The notes below the pieces were generated by a model that worked only from the letters and a program-made list of their open reading frames with translations, was not told the origin of the DNA and ran no database searches. This document shows, in pieces, positions 45,062 through 55,809 of a stretch of 64,000 nt of DNA (position 1 is its first letter; the number at the start of each line of letters is the position of its first letter). The translations under genes were made by a program, and so were the position numbers. The stretch comes from Notospermus geniculatus (taxonomy: Eukaryota; Nemertea; Pilidiophora; Heteronemertea; Lineidae). The stretch is taken from the NCBI GenBank assembly GCA_002633025.1, contig NMRB01000209.1, forward strand, positions 257,128 through 321,127, written 5' to 3'.

Positions 45062-45400
45062 GTACAGTTGCATGCAAAATTATTCAACCCCATGGTATAA
45101 CAAGATATCCAAGCTGTTAAATGTTCCCAGAGACAGTGGGTGATTTCAAAGTTGGTGTTAACACGGTGTTTACAATGCTTTAATGTATTGTAAACACCGT
45201 GTTAACACCAACTTTGAAATCACCCAGTGTTGGGAGCATCATTCGCAAGTTCAAAGCCACCGGTACTGTGGCTACACAACATGGTCATGGACCAACGAAG
45301 AAGCTTTCAGCAGCCACAGCAAGATTCCTGAGAAGGCAAGTGGACAAGAACCCTAGGCTTACTGCCAACATGAGTAGCTTGAGACGGCCTCTTCCGTACT
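45062..45400 (+). pseudogene. broken Tc1/mariner transposase fragment
   Basis: A terminus-like sequence (TACAGTTGCATGCAAAAT, 45063-45080) of the type found at Tc1-like ends leads directly into a helix-turn-helix reading ISKLLNVPRD. After an inserted palindrome it continues IIRKFKATGTVATQHGHGP and LRRQVDKNPRLTA. These are characteristic of the second DNA-binding helix-turn-helix of Tc1 transposases. The first helix-turn-helix and the whole DDE catalytic domain are absent, so this is dead. It matters as a dated landmark, because a MITE landed inside it. Confidence 0.7.
45134..45230. mobile_element. palindromic MITE inserted in the Tc1 fragment
   Basis: This is a near-perfect inverted repeat with GGTGATTTCAAAGTTGG ends and TGTTAACACCAACTTTG on the other arm, about 42 bases per arm with a short loop. 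It is flanked by CAGTG on both sides. Removing one CAGTG and the palindrome restores the open frame across the Tc1 helix-turn-helix, which proves insertion. The 5-base duplication does not fit Tc1 (TA) or hAT (8 bp). Confidence 0.7.
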
Positions 45401-45402
45401 TC

Positions 45403-45521
45403 AGGGCCGATGATGCTATGGCTTCGGCCCTTATGGAAACGTATAAATACTACAACACAACATTATCGGACAGGCTTGAGTTTCTGGGCGCAACGTCGTT
45501 GAATCATGGTCAACTCGAGAC
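45403..45521 (+). CDS. orphan exon-like open frame
   Basis: An acceptor-like TACTTCAG and a donor-like ACAG then GTAAGT bracket an open frame reading ALMETYKYYNTTLSDRLEF and LGATSLNHGQLETG. It follows directly on a Tc1-like transposase fragment in the same frame. It may be an exon of an unrecognised gene or simply part of a rearranged mobile element. I do not recognise the family. Confidence 0.2.
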
Positions 45522-46023
45522 AGGTAAGTATATCTGCTGAATTCGTGAAAAACTTTAAACAAGAGGCGAAAAACAATGTGCGGTTAAGAAAAGCTCAGTT
45601 GGAACTTTTGCAGATGACGGAACGGAAAAGGGCGTAGCTTCGACATCTGTTAGGACGCTAGTACCTCACCTTCAGGTAGGCCTAAAGTTGGTGTAATTTG
45701 CTTTTCCGCGTTCCTGGCGTCGCTGAGACGTGCATAACTACCGGCGGCGGGCTCCATGTCGCACCTGTTGTATCGTTTACCCCATCTCACCTTTGCCTTC
45801 GTACAATTACAACACGCAACAAAGAAACCCAGGAAACGCATAATATTGTTTTCGTTGTCTTCACACATACAACAAAAGAGAAACATGCAGATCAACTGAG
45901 TAGACTATTTTCACTTCAGCCAGCAGCACACCAGACGATATCGCAAGCGATCTGATGATCGCCACCGATCTTCTCACCAACCACCACAGACTAGGCGATA
46001 TCGGTTTTGGTGTTGCTTGATAT

Positions 46024-46423
46024 TAGGGAGGTTTCGCAAATCTGACGAAAAACGAAGTACGAAATACGAAATTCAACTTTATTTCCAGGACCTAATGTAT
46101 TTCTGGAGATGGTTGTTACCACAAATGTCCCTGCAGCCAGTGCGTTTGTTAGCATGTCAATGTCAATTTAGGCCGAAAGAGTTATGGTGCATCTTGAATT
46201 TTTATATTTCCACTTCGTATCTACGAAGTGGAAACGAAAGATAAATTTCAAAGTTTAATATACACCGTAACTCTATCGGTCTAACGTCATACGCTAAAAG
46301 ACGCTCTTGCAGCAGGCGATATTTGTGGTACCAACCATCTCCTAAAATACATTACGTCATGGAAATGAACTCCAATTTCGTATTTCGTACTTCGTGTTTC
46401 GTCAGATTTGCGAAACCTCACTA
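46024..46423. mobile_element. TAGGGAG..TTCGCAAATCTG MITE, copy 4
   Basis: TAGGGAGGTTTCGCAAATC and GATTTGCGAAACCTCACTA ends. Full length. Confidence 0.82.
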
Positions 46424-47305
46424 TTGGGTGATCATCGCTGGCGAGAGAAATGCAATGCATCGCACAGTGTAAACTGCACTGAACATCGTAGCGAGATAAA
46501 AATTTCTCAACTATTCTGATTGGTTATTTCGTATAGTAACAGGCTACGTGATTGGTTGACGTGATTTGGCGTTGGTTTGTGGACAGAGATATTCCCAGCA
46601 GTCAACCTTGGTCAAGTTGTTTTTATCCAACTGGATTACGAGGAAAACGTAAAATATTTCCTTGAGTCACGGACGATCCTTCCGCTACTGATATAACACA
46701 GTGGCACAGGTGACAACTTCGTCGACTCAGACGAACAGCAAAAACCCTTGATTCCTGGTAGTAAACGAAGGTTCAAACGAAAACTTCTGTCAATGTGTAA
46801 GATTTTTACCAAGAAAATCCGGGATATTTAATTATTATTATATTATTATGTTTTGTTTATACCCTTGACCACAACTATGCCTTTGTAATGAAAAATATGA
46901 TAGGCAATGTTCGTCTGACGAGCAATGCGGGTGGTATTGGGCACGGAATACTTATTCCAGCTCCGGAATTCAAGGTACCGTTTGCTCATTGTTGTGACGC
47001 ACCGGCGCAATACTAGAAAATGATCCGCTAATTAGTCCGAACCCGATTCGTTTTTCAAATTTTTGTTCTCAAAAAGAACAGAGGGGTGTTGATGATAATT
47101 CGTACAGCCCCCTCTGTCAGTGCTTTTTTCCGGTCTGATACTGTATTCCGGTGGAAGTATTATTCATCTACAGCGTTTTCTCCGAAGATCGCCGCGTGGT
47201 AAGCCTACACATCACAGATATTTCTAGTCGCAAACCTTTTGCCAAACTAAAAGTCGTTTGAACTGGCCGGTTGCCTACGACAACGTTTAGCGATGGTTCT
47301 TCCAT

Positions 47306-47456
47306 TAAGGAGGTTTAGAAATCAAACGATAAACGTAAACTTTACGACAACGTTATTTTTCATACTACACATTAACCAGACTTTATATTGCATTTCGGTA
47401 TAAAAATAACGTTGTCGTTAACGTTTACGTTTATCGCTTGATTTCTAAACCTCCCA
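47306..47456. mobile_element. TAGGGAGGTTTAGAAATCAA MITE, copy 1
   Basis: TAAGGAGGTTTAGAAATCAA and TTGATTTCTAAACCTCCCA ends. Arms continue through ACGTAAAC and AACGTTATTTTT. Confidence 0.8.
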
Positions 47457-47920
47457 ATTGATAAAGCCCACTCGAACAGTAGGTCAAATGTTGTCGTAGG
47501 CCTAACTCCGCCAACGGATTTTGGCTCAAATGTTGATGTTTAGTGTATTTTACTTGCAATACATGTCAGAGTTAGATTCTCATGTCAACCGATCGGTGTA
47601 ATGAGCACATCAAAATGCTTATGAGGAGGCTGCCTGTAGGGTCCTTTTAAAGCGAATTAGTCGAGGCATTCAAAAATGACACTAAGAATAATTTCGTGCC
47701 CACGAAAATCACAATTTCAAAATTACAAATTTGGTATTATACGCCTAGATTTGCAGCTGACCGTCTTCTAAATTCTATTCGAATGCAGCAAAGTTACAGA
47801 GTTGGGCAAATATGCTCTTAGTAGGCAATAAATTCCCGATGCGAGTGTTGTAATTGATTCAAAATGGCGGCGTTTGAATCTCTATTCAGACACCTTCACT
47901 GGCACGACCAGTTCACTTTA

Positions 47921-48170
47921 AAGCATGGCGCACACGAGCGATTTTTTGAGCGATTTTCTAGGCGACTAGCCTTGCGACTACAGGAGCGGCTGAACATATT
48001 TTTAGTTTTTTTTAGTTTTTTTGACTCGTTTGCAACAAATGCTTCACTGGGAGATCAGTGATGTCGCGGATGACATCACTGATCGACCTCAAAGGTAATT
48101 ATCGCAGGCGACCTAGTAGTCGCATTGGTAGTCGCCCCCATTTTAGTCGCTCGTGTGCGCCATGCTTAAA
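47921..48170. mobile_element. MITE, AGCATGGCGCACACGAGCGA
   Basis: AAGCATGGCGCACACGAGCG and CGCTCGTGTGCGCCATGCTT are exact inverted ends. Interior has GTCGC/GCGAC words on both arms. Confidence 0.75.
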
Positions 48171-48362
48171 GGGCACCGCACACTAGCGATTTTTTCGAGC
48201 GATTTTGTAGGCGACCGGCCTNGATCTTCCAAGGAGGCATTTGTCGCAATCGAGTCAGCAAAAATTGTAAAAACTGAAAATATGTTAGTCGCTTCGGTGG
48301 TCGCAAGGCCGGTCACCTAGAAAATCGCTCGAAAAATCGCTGGTGTGCGGAGCCCTTAAGGG
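48171..48362. mobile_element. MITE abutting the previous, GGGCACCGCACACTAGCGA
   Basis: Inverted ends AAAGGGCACCGCACACTAGC and GCTGGTGTGCGGAGCCCTT, with GATTTTTTCGAGCGATTTT arms. Related to the neighbour by the GCACAC-AGCGATTTTTT segment. Confidence 0.7.
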
Positions 48363-48829
48363 AGCACTATCCTTATCTTTCATGCTATGCCATATCACGG
48401 TGACCAATGGGCCGAAGGGGAGGGCGACAAGACAGAGGCACCTCTAGCGCCGTGACTGACTAGGCCTATACAGTGCAGGCATTGATCACATTGCGAACAG
48501 ACCGTACCGGAAGTACCGTTTCTGATACCACAGATTGGTATCTGGGCTGCGGAGAGGAAGGCCTAGAGCAGTAAAGTGAACTTCTGAACGGTTTTTAGCA
48601 AAGCAAGGAGCGTTTTTCACAGCTACCTTGCAACTTGGAAATGAATAGCTCATGTATCGCGGCGCTTGGCGAACAGGTTCTTGGTCTTTAATTCGCCTTC
48701 AGACTGTTATAGACCGACAGGTAACCTCAGCTGTTCCGAAGACTCTCCCTAAGCGCTCGCTCATTAGACTCCGACCTGCCCGTGATAGGCCTGCCATAAC
48801 TGGGTTCCATTCACAAAAATTACCTCTGT

Positions 48830-49028
48830 AGCTGTTGTTGGGTCTCAGTTACAGAGAGAATGTAAGGGATGGGTACCTCACAGTTGAAAAGTACAGAGGA
48901 GGTGATGTATTGAGTGCGGTTTTGGGTCGATCTCTGATCCGACCTGCACGCTGCACCAAGTAGAACTGGGAATCGAACCCTCAGCCTCCGCCAAGGAGGC
49001 CTAATGTCACAGAACCTCGCCCCTTTGG
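48830..49028 (-). mobile_element. possible tRNA-derived SINE
   Basis: On the minus strand a B-box-like GGTTCGATTCCCAG follows a GGGGCGAGGT region by about 40 bases. No repeat partner is seen in the window. Not a foldable functional tRNA. Confidence 0.3.
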
Positions 49029-49156
49029 CGGCAATCACAGAGCTACACGCTACACTGACACGCCGGTTAACAATGGCTTCACGGCCGCGAGCCTTTGTGA
49101 AGCCATTGTTAACCGGCGGTGTCAGTGTAGCGTGTAGCTCTATGTGATTGCAGCCT
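49029..49156. repeat. hairpin, about 55-bp arms
   Basis: GAGCTACACGCTACACTGAC and GTCAGTGTAGCGTGTAGCTC, plus CCGGTTAACAATGGCTTCAC and its complement nearer the centre. Confidence 0.75.
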
Positions 49157-49448
49157 TTGGGGCCTGCGTTTCCATTTTGTGGAACTAAAATTTTTACTCT
49201 TTGGCAAAAGTGCGGGTAGCTTGCCTAAATTGCCATCAAATTTGTGTCCAATGTAGACCTTTCCAACAAAGATGACGGTCTCACCAAATGACGTCAGAAG
49301 CTTAAATTCAATAGCCGCTGGCACGCTAAACTGGTCAAGCGGGCCGTGGGCAAAAAGTTTAGGTAAAATACATGTAGTTGTCTGAGAGGATGCGTTTATC
49401 ATGCTTGGGCAATGAATGGCCACGACGTCATTGTTGAAAAGGCCTAAA

Positions 49449-49674
49449 CAAGGGGCGTAGCTAACTTTTTTATGGCCTAGGGGACAAGATTGATTGAGTC
49501 TGGAGGCCGCCCAGAAAAAAATGAAAATCTACATCCTCTCAGATGCGTTTTCCCCACATCTGACGCCAACTTGGCTTGAAGAGGGGAACTGATCTTTGAA
49601 TTTATTTTATTCCCTTTTTGCTCGGGGGGTGGGGGGCGGGTGCCCCCTGCCCCCCCCCCGCTAGCTACGCCCTG
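49449..49674 (-). mobile_element. hAT-like element, full copy
   Basis: The ends CAAGGGGCGTAGCTAAC and GCTAGCTACGCCCTG are inverted repeats. The interior matches 14645-14822 in reverse orientation and has the same C-rich run. Confidence 0.55.
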
Positions 49675-49676
49675 TA

Positions 49677-50350
49677 TACTCAATTTGTGGCTATTTAAAT
49701 TCCCCACAAGTTGATGGGGTTAGTTGATGGGGTTATTCATCACAGGAGGTCGACTTGGTGCATTCAAAGATTACAAGAATAGGACCCACCACGTGTCGGG
49801 GTGCAAAGGCTGAACACAAAATAAGTTTTATGTCCGTACGATAAAACAAAACGTGTACCTCGCCCCTCCAGCCCAGGCTGGATATTGTTCCGATGAATAT
49901 TACTGGTAATTGACTATCACTCACACCAGTCAGCAGAACTAATCAATCGGCAATGACTTGGCGAGATGCCAGGAAGAAATTGACGAGCCATTATGGATGT
50001 GGCTGGAAGATAGGGCAAGTGGCCAAACAAGTCCTGGGAGGTCACCAGAGCGTGCGATCAAGAGTGCGGCCATCTACTACGATTTGTTGTTGCAGACCAT
50101 GTCAGACAATCTTTCTTACCCTTTTTAATGAAAACGTGAAGCAGTCTAGGAAAACCCGTCGGATGTCACATTTGATGAAAATGTTAATGGCCTTGGTGAA
50201 TTCGCACATTTCAATAGCTGAAATGTACTACGTAACAGGTGAACAGTAGCAGATCAATGCACAGGTAAAACTGACAGACCTCGTTGATCACTCAGCGACA
50301 TCCAACGGGTTTTCCTATACCATGTATACCGCCACACGTATCTGTCCAGT
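49677..50350. other. non-coding, nothing firm
   Basis: A 98-codon open frame at 49953-50249 has no recognisable domain and no splice or promoter support. Confidence 0.35.
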
Positions 50351-50545
50351 GGGGAACTTTCCTGCTGTTAGAGGCCGCCTGTTAGCGGTCCAGAACGCCA
50401 CAAAATTTGACGTCAAATGCGTGAGCTACGGCGCCCACGTCATTATGGATGACGTTGTGGCATGCATTTCTGCCCTGTGACGTAAAATTTCATGGCATTC
50501 TTGGACTGCTAACTCGTAGCGGCCTCTGACGGAAGGAAAGTCCCC
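50351..50545. mobile_element. MITE, ACTTTCCTGCCGTTAG family, copy 2
   Basis: Ends GGGGAACTTTCCTGC and GGAAGGAAAGTCCCC. Interior shared with 28690-28881. Confidence 0.65.
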
Positions 50546-50717
50546 ATTGTTTCTTCGAGCGAAATCACGTGGAACTCACGTTCAGTTGAAGAGCTTAATA
50601 TGCAGAAACCTCATTCTGCCTGTCCATTATATGCATGTATACACCCTAAGCTTGATTTTTCAACAGGTCCAGTTGAAGAGTACATTCATTGACATCCTCA
50701 TCCAGCTGGACCACCGT

Positions 50718-51058
50718 GTTGAAGAGCTATATTCTCAAGGGAATCCGAGCTCTTTTTGGCTGTTGAAGAGCTATTATTCTCAAGGGAATCTGAGCTCATT
50801 TTGGTTGTTGAAGAGCTATTCAAGGGAATCCGAGCTCATTTTGGCTGTTGAAGAGCAATAGAGGAACTTCAAGTGACGTCATCATTGACGTCATAATTCT
50901 CACGTCAGCCATGTTGGACGTCATTTGAAGCTACGAATGCGTTGGACGTGACGTCCAACATGGCGGCATCTCGTCGCGGCAGTGACGTCACAATCATCGC
51001 TGCACTTCCTCTATATTCTCAAGGGAATCCGAGCTCTTTTTGGCTGTTGAAGAGCTAT
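50718..51058 (+). repeat. tandem repeat, about 44-bp unit, running into a gap
   Basis: Units of GTTGAAGAGCTATATTCTCA and AGGGAATCCGAGCTC(A/T)TTTTGGCT. Four to five units are visible, interrupted by the MITE at 50861-51011, and the array runs into the gap at 51059. Confidence 0.85.
50861..51011. mobile_element. MITE inside a tandem repeat unit, TGACGTCA-rich
   Basis: GAGGAACTTC and CACTTCCTC ends, TA on both sides. Removing it restores the GAAGAGCTATATTCTC join of the tandem unit. It contains three TGACGTCA words and a CATGTTGGACGTCA palindromic core. Confidence 0.7.
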
Positions 51059-51833
51059 NNNNNNNNNNNNNNNNNNNNNNNNNNNNNNNNNNNNNNNNNN
51101 NNNNNNNNNNNNNNNNNNNNNNNNNNNNNNNNNNNNNNNNNNNNNNNNNNNNNNNNNNNNNNNNNNNNNNNNNNNNNNNNNNNNNNNNNNNNNNNNNNNN
51201 NNNNNNNNNNNNNNNNNNNNNNNNNNNNNNNNNNNNNNNNNNNNNNNNNNNNNNNNNNNNNNNNNNNNNNNNNNNNNNNNNNNNNNNNNNNNNNNNNNNN
51301 NNNNNNNNNNNNNNNNNNNNNNNNNNNNNNNNNNNNNNNNNNNNNNNNNNNNNNNNNNNNNNNNNNNNNNNNNNNNNNNNNNNNNNNNNNNNNNNNNNNN
51401 NNNNNNNNNNNNNNNNNNNNNNNNNNNNNNNNNNNNNNNNNNNNNNNNNNNNNNNNNNNNNNNNNNNNNNNNNNNNNNNNNNNNNNNNNNNNNNNNNNNN
51501 NNNNNNNNNNNNNNNNNNNNNNNNNNNNNNNNNNNNNNNNNNNNNNNNNNNNNNNNNNNNNNNNNNNNNNNNNNNNNNNNNNNNNNNNNNNNNNNNNNNN
51601 NNNNNNNNNNNNNNNNNNNNNNNNNNNNNNNNNNNNNNNNNNNNNNNNNNNNNNNNNNNNNNNNNNNNNNNNNNNNNNNNNNNNNNNNNNNNNNNNNNNN
51701 NNNNNNNNNNNNNNNNNNNNNNNNNNNNNNNNNNNNNNNNNNNNNNNNNNNNNNNNNNNNNNNNNNNNNNNNNNNNNNNNNNNNNNNNNNNNNNNNNNNN
51801 NNNNNNNNNNNNNNNNNNNNNNNNNNNNNNNNN
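51059..51833. other. assembly gap (775 N)
   Basis: Run of N starting inside the tandem repeat; probably an unassembled continuation of it plus a hAT-like element. Confidence 1.
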
Positions 51834-52075
51834 TTTTTTCAGCAAAATCAAATGGGAAAAAAGATCATTATTGTTCGTGTCTCAGGGTGCAGGAAATTGA
51901 CCTAAAATCACATCTCAGAGCTTCTAATTTTCAAAATTTTCCTGGGGGAGGCCCCCCAGACCCCCCCCCCACAAAACCGGCCTCTTCGGCGCCATGCTGG
52001 AAGGCGAAGCCCACGTCCGTTGAGCTTATCTGCTTAAAATGCCTCCCTAGCGAAAAAAAAACTAGCTACGGCCCT
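51834..52075 (+). mobile_element. hAT-like element remnant next to a gap
   Basis: The interior GGAGGCCCCCCAGACCC and the end ACTAGCTACGGCCCTG match the same family. The left end is lost in the gap. Confidence 0.4.
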
Positions 52076-52184
52076 GCTCTCGCTCTGTATGTAGGTGCCC
52101 CTATTGATGGTGTACCCCCTCAATGGAAAAGTGGCCGCGCCGGCCCTGGAGGGGGACCTACTAAATCATCAGACTAAATTTCAA

Positions 52185-52420
52185 CACTCCATGAGGTCAA
52201 AAAGCCACGAAGGTGGCACCAAAGGTGATATTTCGAACTTTGACCTCCGTGACCTTGAAAAATAGGTCAAATCAAAAATCCAGGTGAAGTCGTGTATCCT
52301 CACCAAATATGCATGTAGAGCCTACCAATAATAAACATTTGGTGACGATCGGACCAAGGTTTAAGGCGAAAAAAACACTTTTTAAAGGTTTTCACTTTTG
52401 GCCCCCTGGTGGCAGAATGG
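52185..52420. repeat. AGCTCACC-family body fragment
   Basis: GACCTCCGTGACCTTGAAAA and GGTGACGATCGGACCAAG phrases match 13.4 kb and 28.3 kb. Followed at once by the MITE remnant at 52526. Confidence 0.5.
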
Positions 52421-52525
52421 ACAATCAGATATCGGCGAAAATTAGTCTGCGGAGACCTCTGACCATGGGGTACATTTGTGTGAAGTTAGGAGTCAATAGC
52501 TGTAACGGTTTAGAAATGTGCCAAT

Positions 52526-52682
52526 ACGGAGGTTTCGCAAGTCTGACGAAACACGAAGTACGAAATACGAAATTGGGCTTCATTTCCATGACGTAATGTA
52601 TTTCAGGAGATGGTTGGTACCACAAATATCGCCTGCTGCAAGAGCGTCATTTAGTGTATGGCGTTTAGACCGATAGAGTTAG
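52526..52682. mobile_element. TAGGGAG..TTCGCAAATCTG MITE, left-half remnant
   Basis: Begins ACGGAGGTTTCGCAAGTCTG and breaks off after GACCGATAGAGTTA, the point where the two arms normally meet. Confidence 0.7.
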
Positions 52683-52925
52683 GCCACAATTATTTTATTT
52701 GTTGTTTTACGGATTTTTCCCCTGGAAACCCCTGACAGGAGGGAGGAAAATAAAAATAAAAATAATTTTTTCATTTTGTTTTCGCGGAAACCTTGACAGG
52801 AGGGTGGAAAATAAATATAAAAATAATTGTAATTATTTGATTATTTCTATTATATTTGTCAAAGCATGTAGCAGGCGGCTATGAAAAAATTAAAAATGTA
52901 CAAAAATATAATAAAATTCACTCAA

Positions 52926-53036
52926 TGAATGGGAACGAGAATGATTGTTACAACCGCTGTGAATTATTTTCGTCAGGCAAGTNAATGGGAACGAGAATGA
53001 TTGTTACAACCGCTGTGAATTATTTTCGTCAGACAA
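52926..53036 (+). repeat. exact direct repeat split by a single N
   Basis: AATGGGAACGAGAATGATTG to TATTTTCGTCAG occurs at 52927-52977 and again from 52984, separated by an N at 52983. This is probably a contig-join artefact. Confidence 0.75.
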
Positions 53037-53835
53037 GGTTCGTCCAGCCTGTCGGCGGTAGAAAAATAAAGCGTTCATTTTTTTCCCATTATTTTTATTT
53101 TTATTGATCGGATAATCAGTTTGTGGGCGGCGGCAAAAAATAATGCCATTTTTTGAATTATTTTTATTTTCCAAAATCGGAACAAAAAAGTGCGGCGGAT
53201 CCGTAAAACAAGAAATAAAATAAGTGTCGCCTGAATGGGGAATGCAAGATTTGTTTGGGCGGAATCGATGAGTGGAGCGAAAATACGGCATTTTTCTTGG
53301 ACTGCCTTCTCTTCGATTAGTTTTCGCGTGCCTGATTTCTTCGTCATATCCGGGAACATGGCCTACCGAAAAAACGCCCACGGGGCCAAGCTTCTGGCCG
53401 TCTATGCATGGTAGAGTATCAGTATCACAGCCCGAAGGCAGACCAGACGGTGCGCGATGAACTGCTACTAAAAGTGCCGTAGAAAGGAAGATAACCGAAG
53501 TTAAAGAATTCAATCTGCAGCTATCTGACACAGACTCTCTTGTCAGAAAAGTTTAAGGCGATAGATTGATTGGCAGATGGAAACTGTAACGGGGAAATGT
53601 CAGATCAGACCATTCTTTCTGTCACACCATTTAAAAATGGCGGCCAAACTAATAGCGCGTTCGGAAACTTACTCGCGCCTACACTTGTAGGCGCTATCCC
53701 TCCCCCTGAGCCGGTTACTTCGGGAAGTATCCCAGCATGCAGAGCATGATGTCACTTCCGAACGTAGATGCACAAAGCCCTCGCATACATCAGTGTGTAC
53801 ACATCGGCGTGCAAAAGAAATCGAACGCTGTCGTG

Positions 53836-53906
53836 CTAGACACGAGTAAAGTGTCATGGCGAACAATTAGCCAATCAGAGCCACCATGAAACTTTACTCG
53901 TGTCTT
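53836..53906. repeat. hairpin, GACACGAGTAAAGT
   Basis: GACACGAGTAAAGTGTCATGG and CCATGAAACTTTACTCGTGTC flank a 27-base loop. Confidence 0.6.
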
Positions 53907-54597
53907 AACATTGGCCTCCAATGGGCATGTCTGAGAAAGCGCAAGTGCCTGGCTGCTGGAAGTAATCGAACACGCTGAGCGCTACCGACTGTAGGCCTAT
54001 CTTGTTATTTTTCTAGAACTGTAGCTTTCGAAGCATGATTTACAAAACGAACCAAACCGACCCGACGAAAGTTTAAGAGGGCTCCCCCAAACCAACACCG
54101 TGTAAAAAAGGACTTTTGAAGACTATTGCCACCATTTCATATCTTATTATCTGACGCAACACAATGACCCTCCTTTCAAATGTGGCAAGATTGTGGTGTG
54201 TCACATCTTACTAAAAACGGGGTTCACCCAAAACCACTGTGTGTTAAATCGTGCCACCTGCATGGAGGCAATAATGGCAATCGGGTAATCAAATAAATTC
54301 TTAAGGAAATTTAAACGATATAAACCTCTTGTCAAAGTCGATTTGATCAATGTCCAGTGGTCCGAATTAAGGGGTAGGATTTCAAACGTGTGCGGTGACC
54401 TATAGGCTAGAATCGTTTACTTTCGATCCATCTGGTCATGAAACAGAATCCCCCCTATACAAAACAGACAGTAACGTCTACGAAAAAATAAAAGCGTATT
54501 ATGTCCCAAAAGATAGGGAAGGGAAAGAAAAAGTGGAGAAACTTCAAGTTGGGTGGGCCTGTTCTTCAACGATAGGGCGTTTCGTCAGTTTGACCAC

Positions 54598-54710
54598 CAG
54601 GGGCCTGTTTCATAAAGTGACTTTAAGCTAATGGTACCTTTAATCAAATGGAAAATGCATTGAAGTTAATGGTACCATTAGTCTAAAGTCACTTTATGAA
54701 ACGGGCCACA
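54598..54710. mobile_element. hairpin MITE, GGGGCCTGTTTCATAAAGTG
   Basis: GGCCTGTTTCATAAAGTGAC and GTCACTTTATGAAACGGGCC are inverted ends, with AATGGTACC/GGTACCATT inside. Confidence 0.75.
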
Positions 54711-54798
54711 GATATGGAAAGAAAGGTTGGAGCTTTTGCGATGCTGGGTTTGGCAGTTGAGATCAATTCTTCAGCAACCACCGTTTGCTGTTTGTAAT

Positions 54799-54940
54799 TA
54801 GGGAGGTTTAGAAATCAAACGATAAACGTAAACTTTACGACAACGTTATTTTTCATACTACACATTCACCAGATTTTATATTGCATTTTCGGTACAAAAA
54901 TAACGTTGTCGTTAACGTTTACGTTTGATTTCTAAATTTC
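54799..54940. mobile_element. TAGGGAGGTTTAGAAATCAA MITE, copy 2
   Basis: TAGGGAGGTTTAGAAATCAA left end. The right end is worn (GATTTCTAAATTTC). Confidence 0.75.
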
Positions 54941-55317
54941 TTTACGAACGTATCGGCAAAAGGTCCAAAAGCTACAGGGTACCAATCGAAACTGAGGGAG
55001 ATCGTTCTAAACATCGTAATGGTGAATGTTTTTCAGACCAAGTCCAATGACATGCAGGTCCATGCATCCGTCAAAGTAGATAGTAAATAGACCAATAGAT
55101 CGAAAATTTAGTTAATGTTTTTGTGGAAGCAGCAGGCTATCATACCTCGTGCTGTCTTCGTTGTCGCCAAGCGGGCCAAGCAGTTTAACTTCCTTTTAAC
55201 CGCTTTCTTTCGCTTTCTTTCGGATTGACACAACCTGTTTTCAGATACACGTGGTTCTTTACCGCTTTTGACTGCCCAGATGTGCAAAACAGATTTCTCG
55301 GTTAGAGTACAATTACT

Positions 55318-55530
55318 CTAAACTCCCACTTACCTGTCCCAAAAATGACCAAATCCTAAGTTGAAGATATCTCACGCTGTCATTCTTTGCCAGGCTCGGG
55401 AGTGGGACAAGTAAGTGGACAGGACATTACTGTTTCTGGCCATACCCCCACCCCATTACCTTCAACTTAGGACTTAGTCATTTTTTCCCAGTTCAGGAAT
55501 GGAATTAGGTAAGTGGGAGTTTAGAGTAAG
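55318..55530. mobile_element. MITE, CCTAAGTTGAAGATA family, copy 2
   Basis: Inverted ends ACTCTAAACTCCCACTTACC and GTAAGTGGGAGTTTAGAGT. Full copy of the family at 36750-36925. Confidence 0.7.
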
Positions 55531-55647
55531 TTTGTAAATTAAATAGTTGACGTTCAAATCCGGGTTTACCTTTCTTGGTAGCCCACGTCTAGGAAAAGCA
55601 ACGGAAGTAGGCATATAACCGATTAGCAATCGGTGGGAAGGGGTATT

Positions 55648-55809
55648 TTAAAGGGCCTCTAGAGGCAGCCCAGCATGGCTGGGGAAAACCCCGGGGAAAA
55701 CCCAGGTTCAATACCTCGTAATGGTGATTAACGTTAAAGTGGCGCCGCCTAGCTGAAGAACCGGTACTGATAGTAGCCTAATGGCGAGCTGCCTCTAGAG
55801 GCCCTTTAA
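55648..55809. mobile_element. 162-bp TTAA-flanked element, second copy
   Basis: Same length as 5310-5471 and reverse orientation, with the same TTAA edges and GGTTTTCCCCGGGG-type centre. Confidence 0.7.

Noticed and set aside
50942-52177. Open frame of 411 codons
   Set aside because: It spans the 775-base gap; its visible ends are a MITE, a tandem repeat and a hAT-like element.
53004-53531. 175-codon minus frame starting with a signal-peptide-like segment, considered as Wnt exon 1
   Set aside because: The only candidate donor after the hydrophobic stretch is weak and in the wrong phase to complete the Trp codon at the start of Wnt exon 2.
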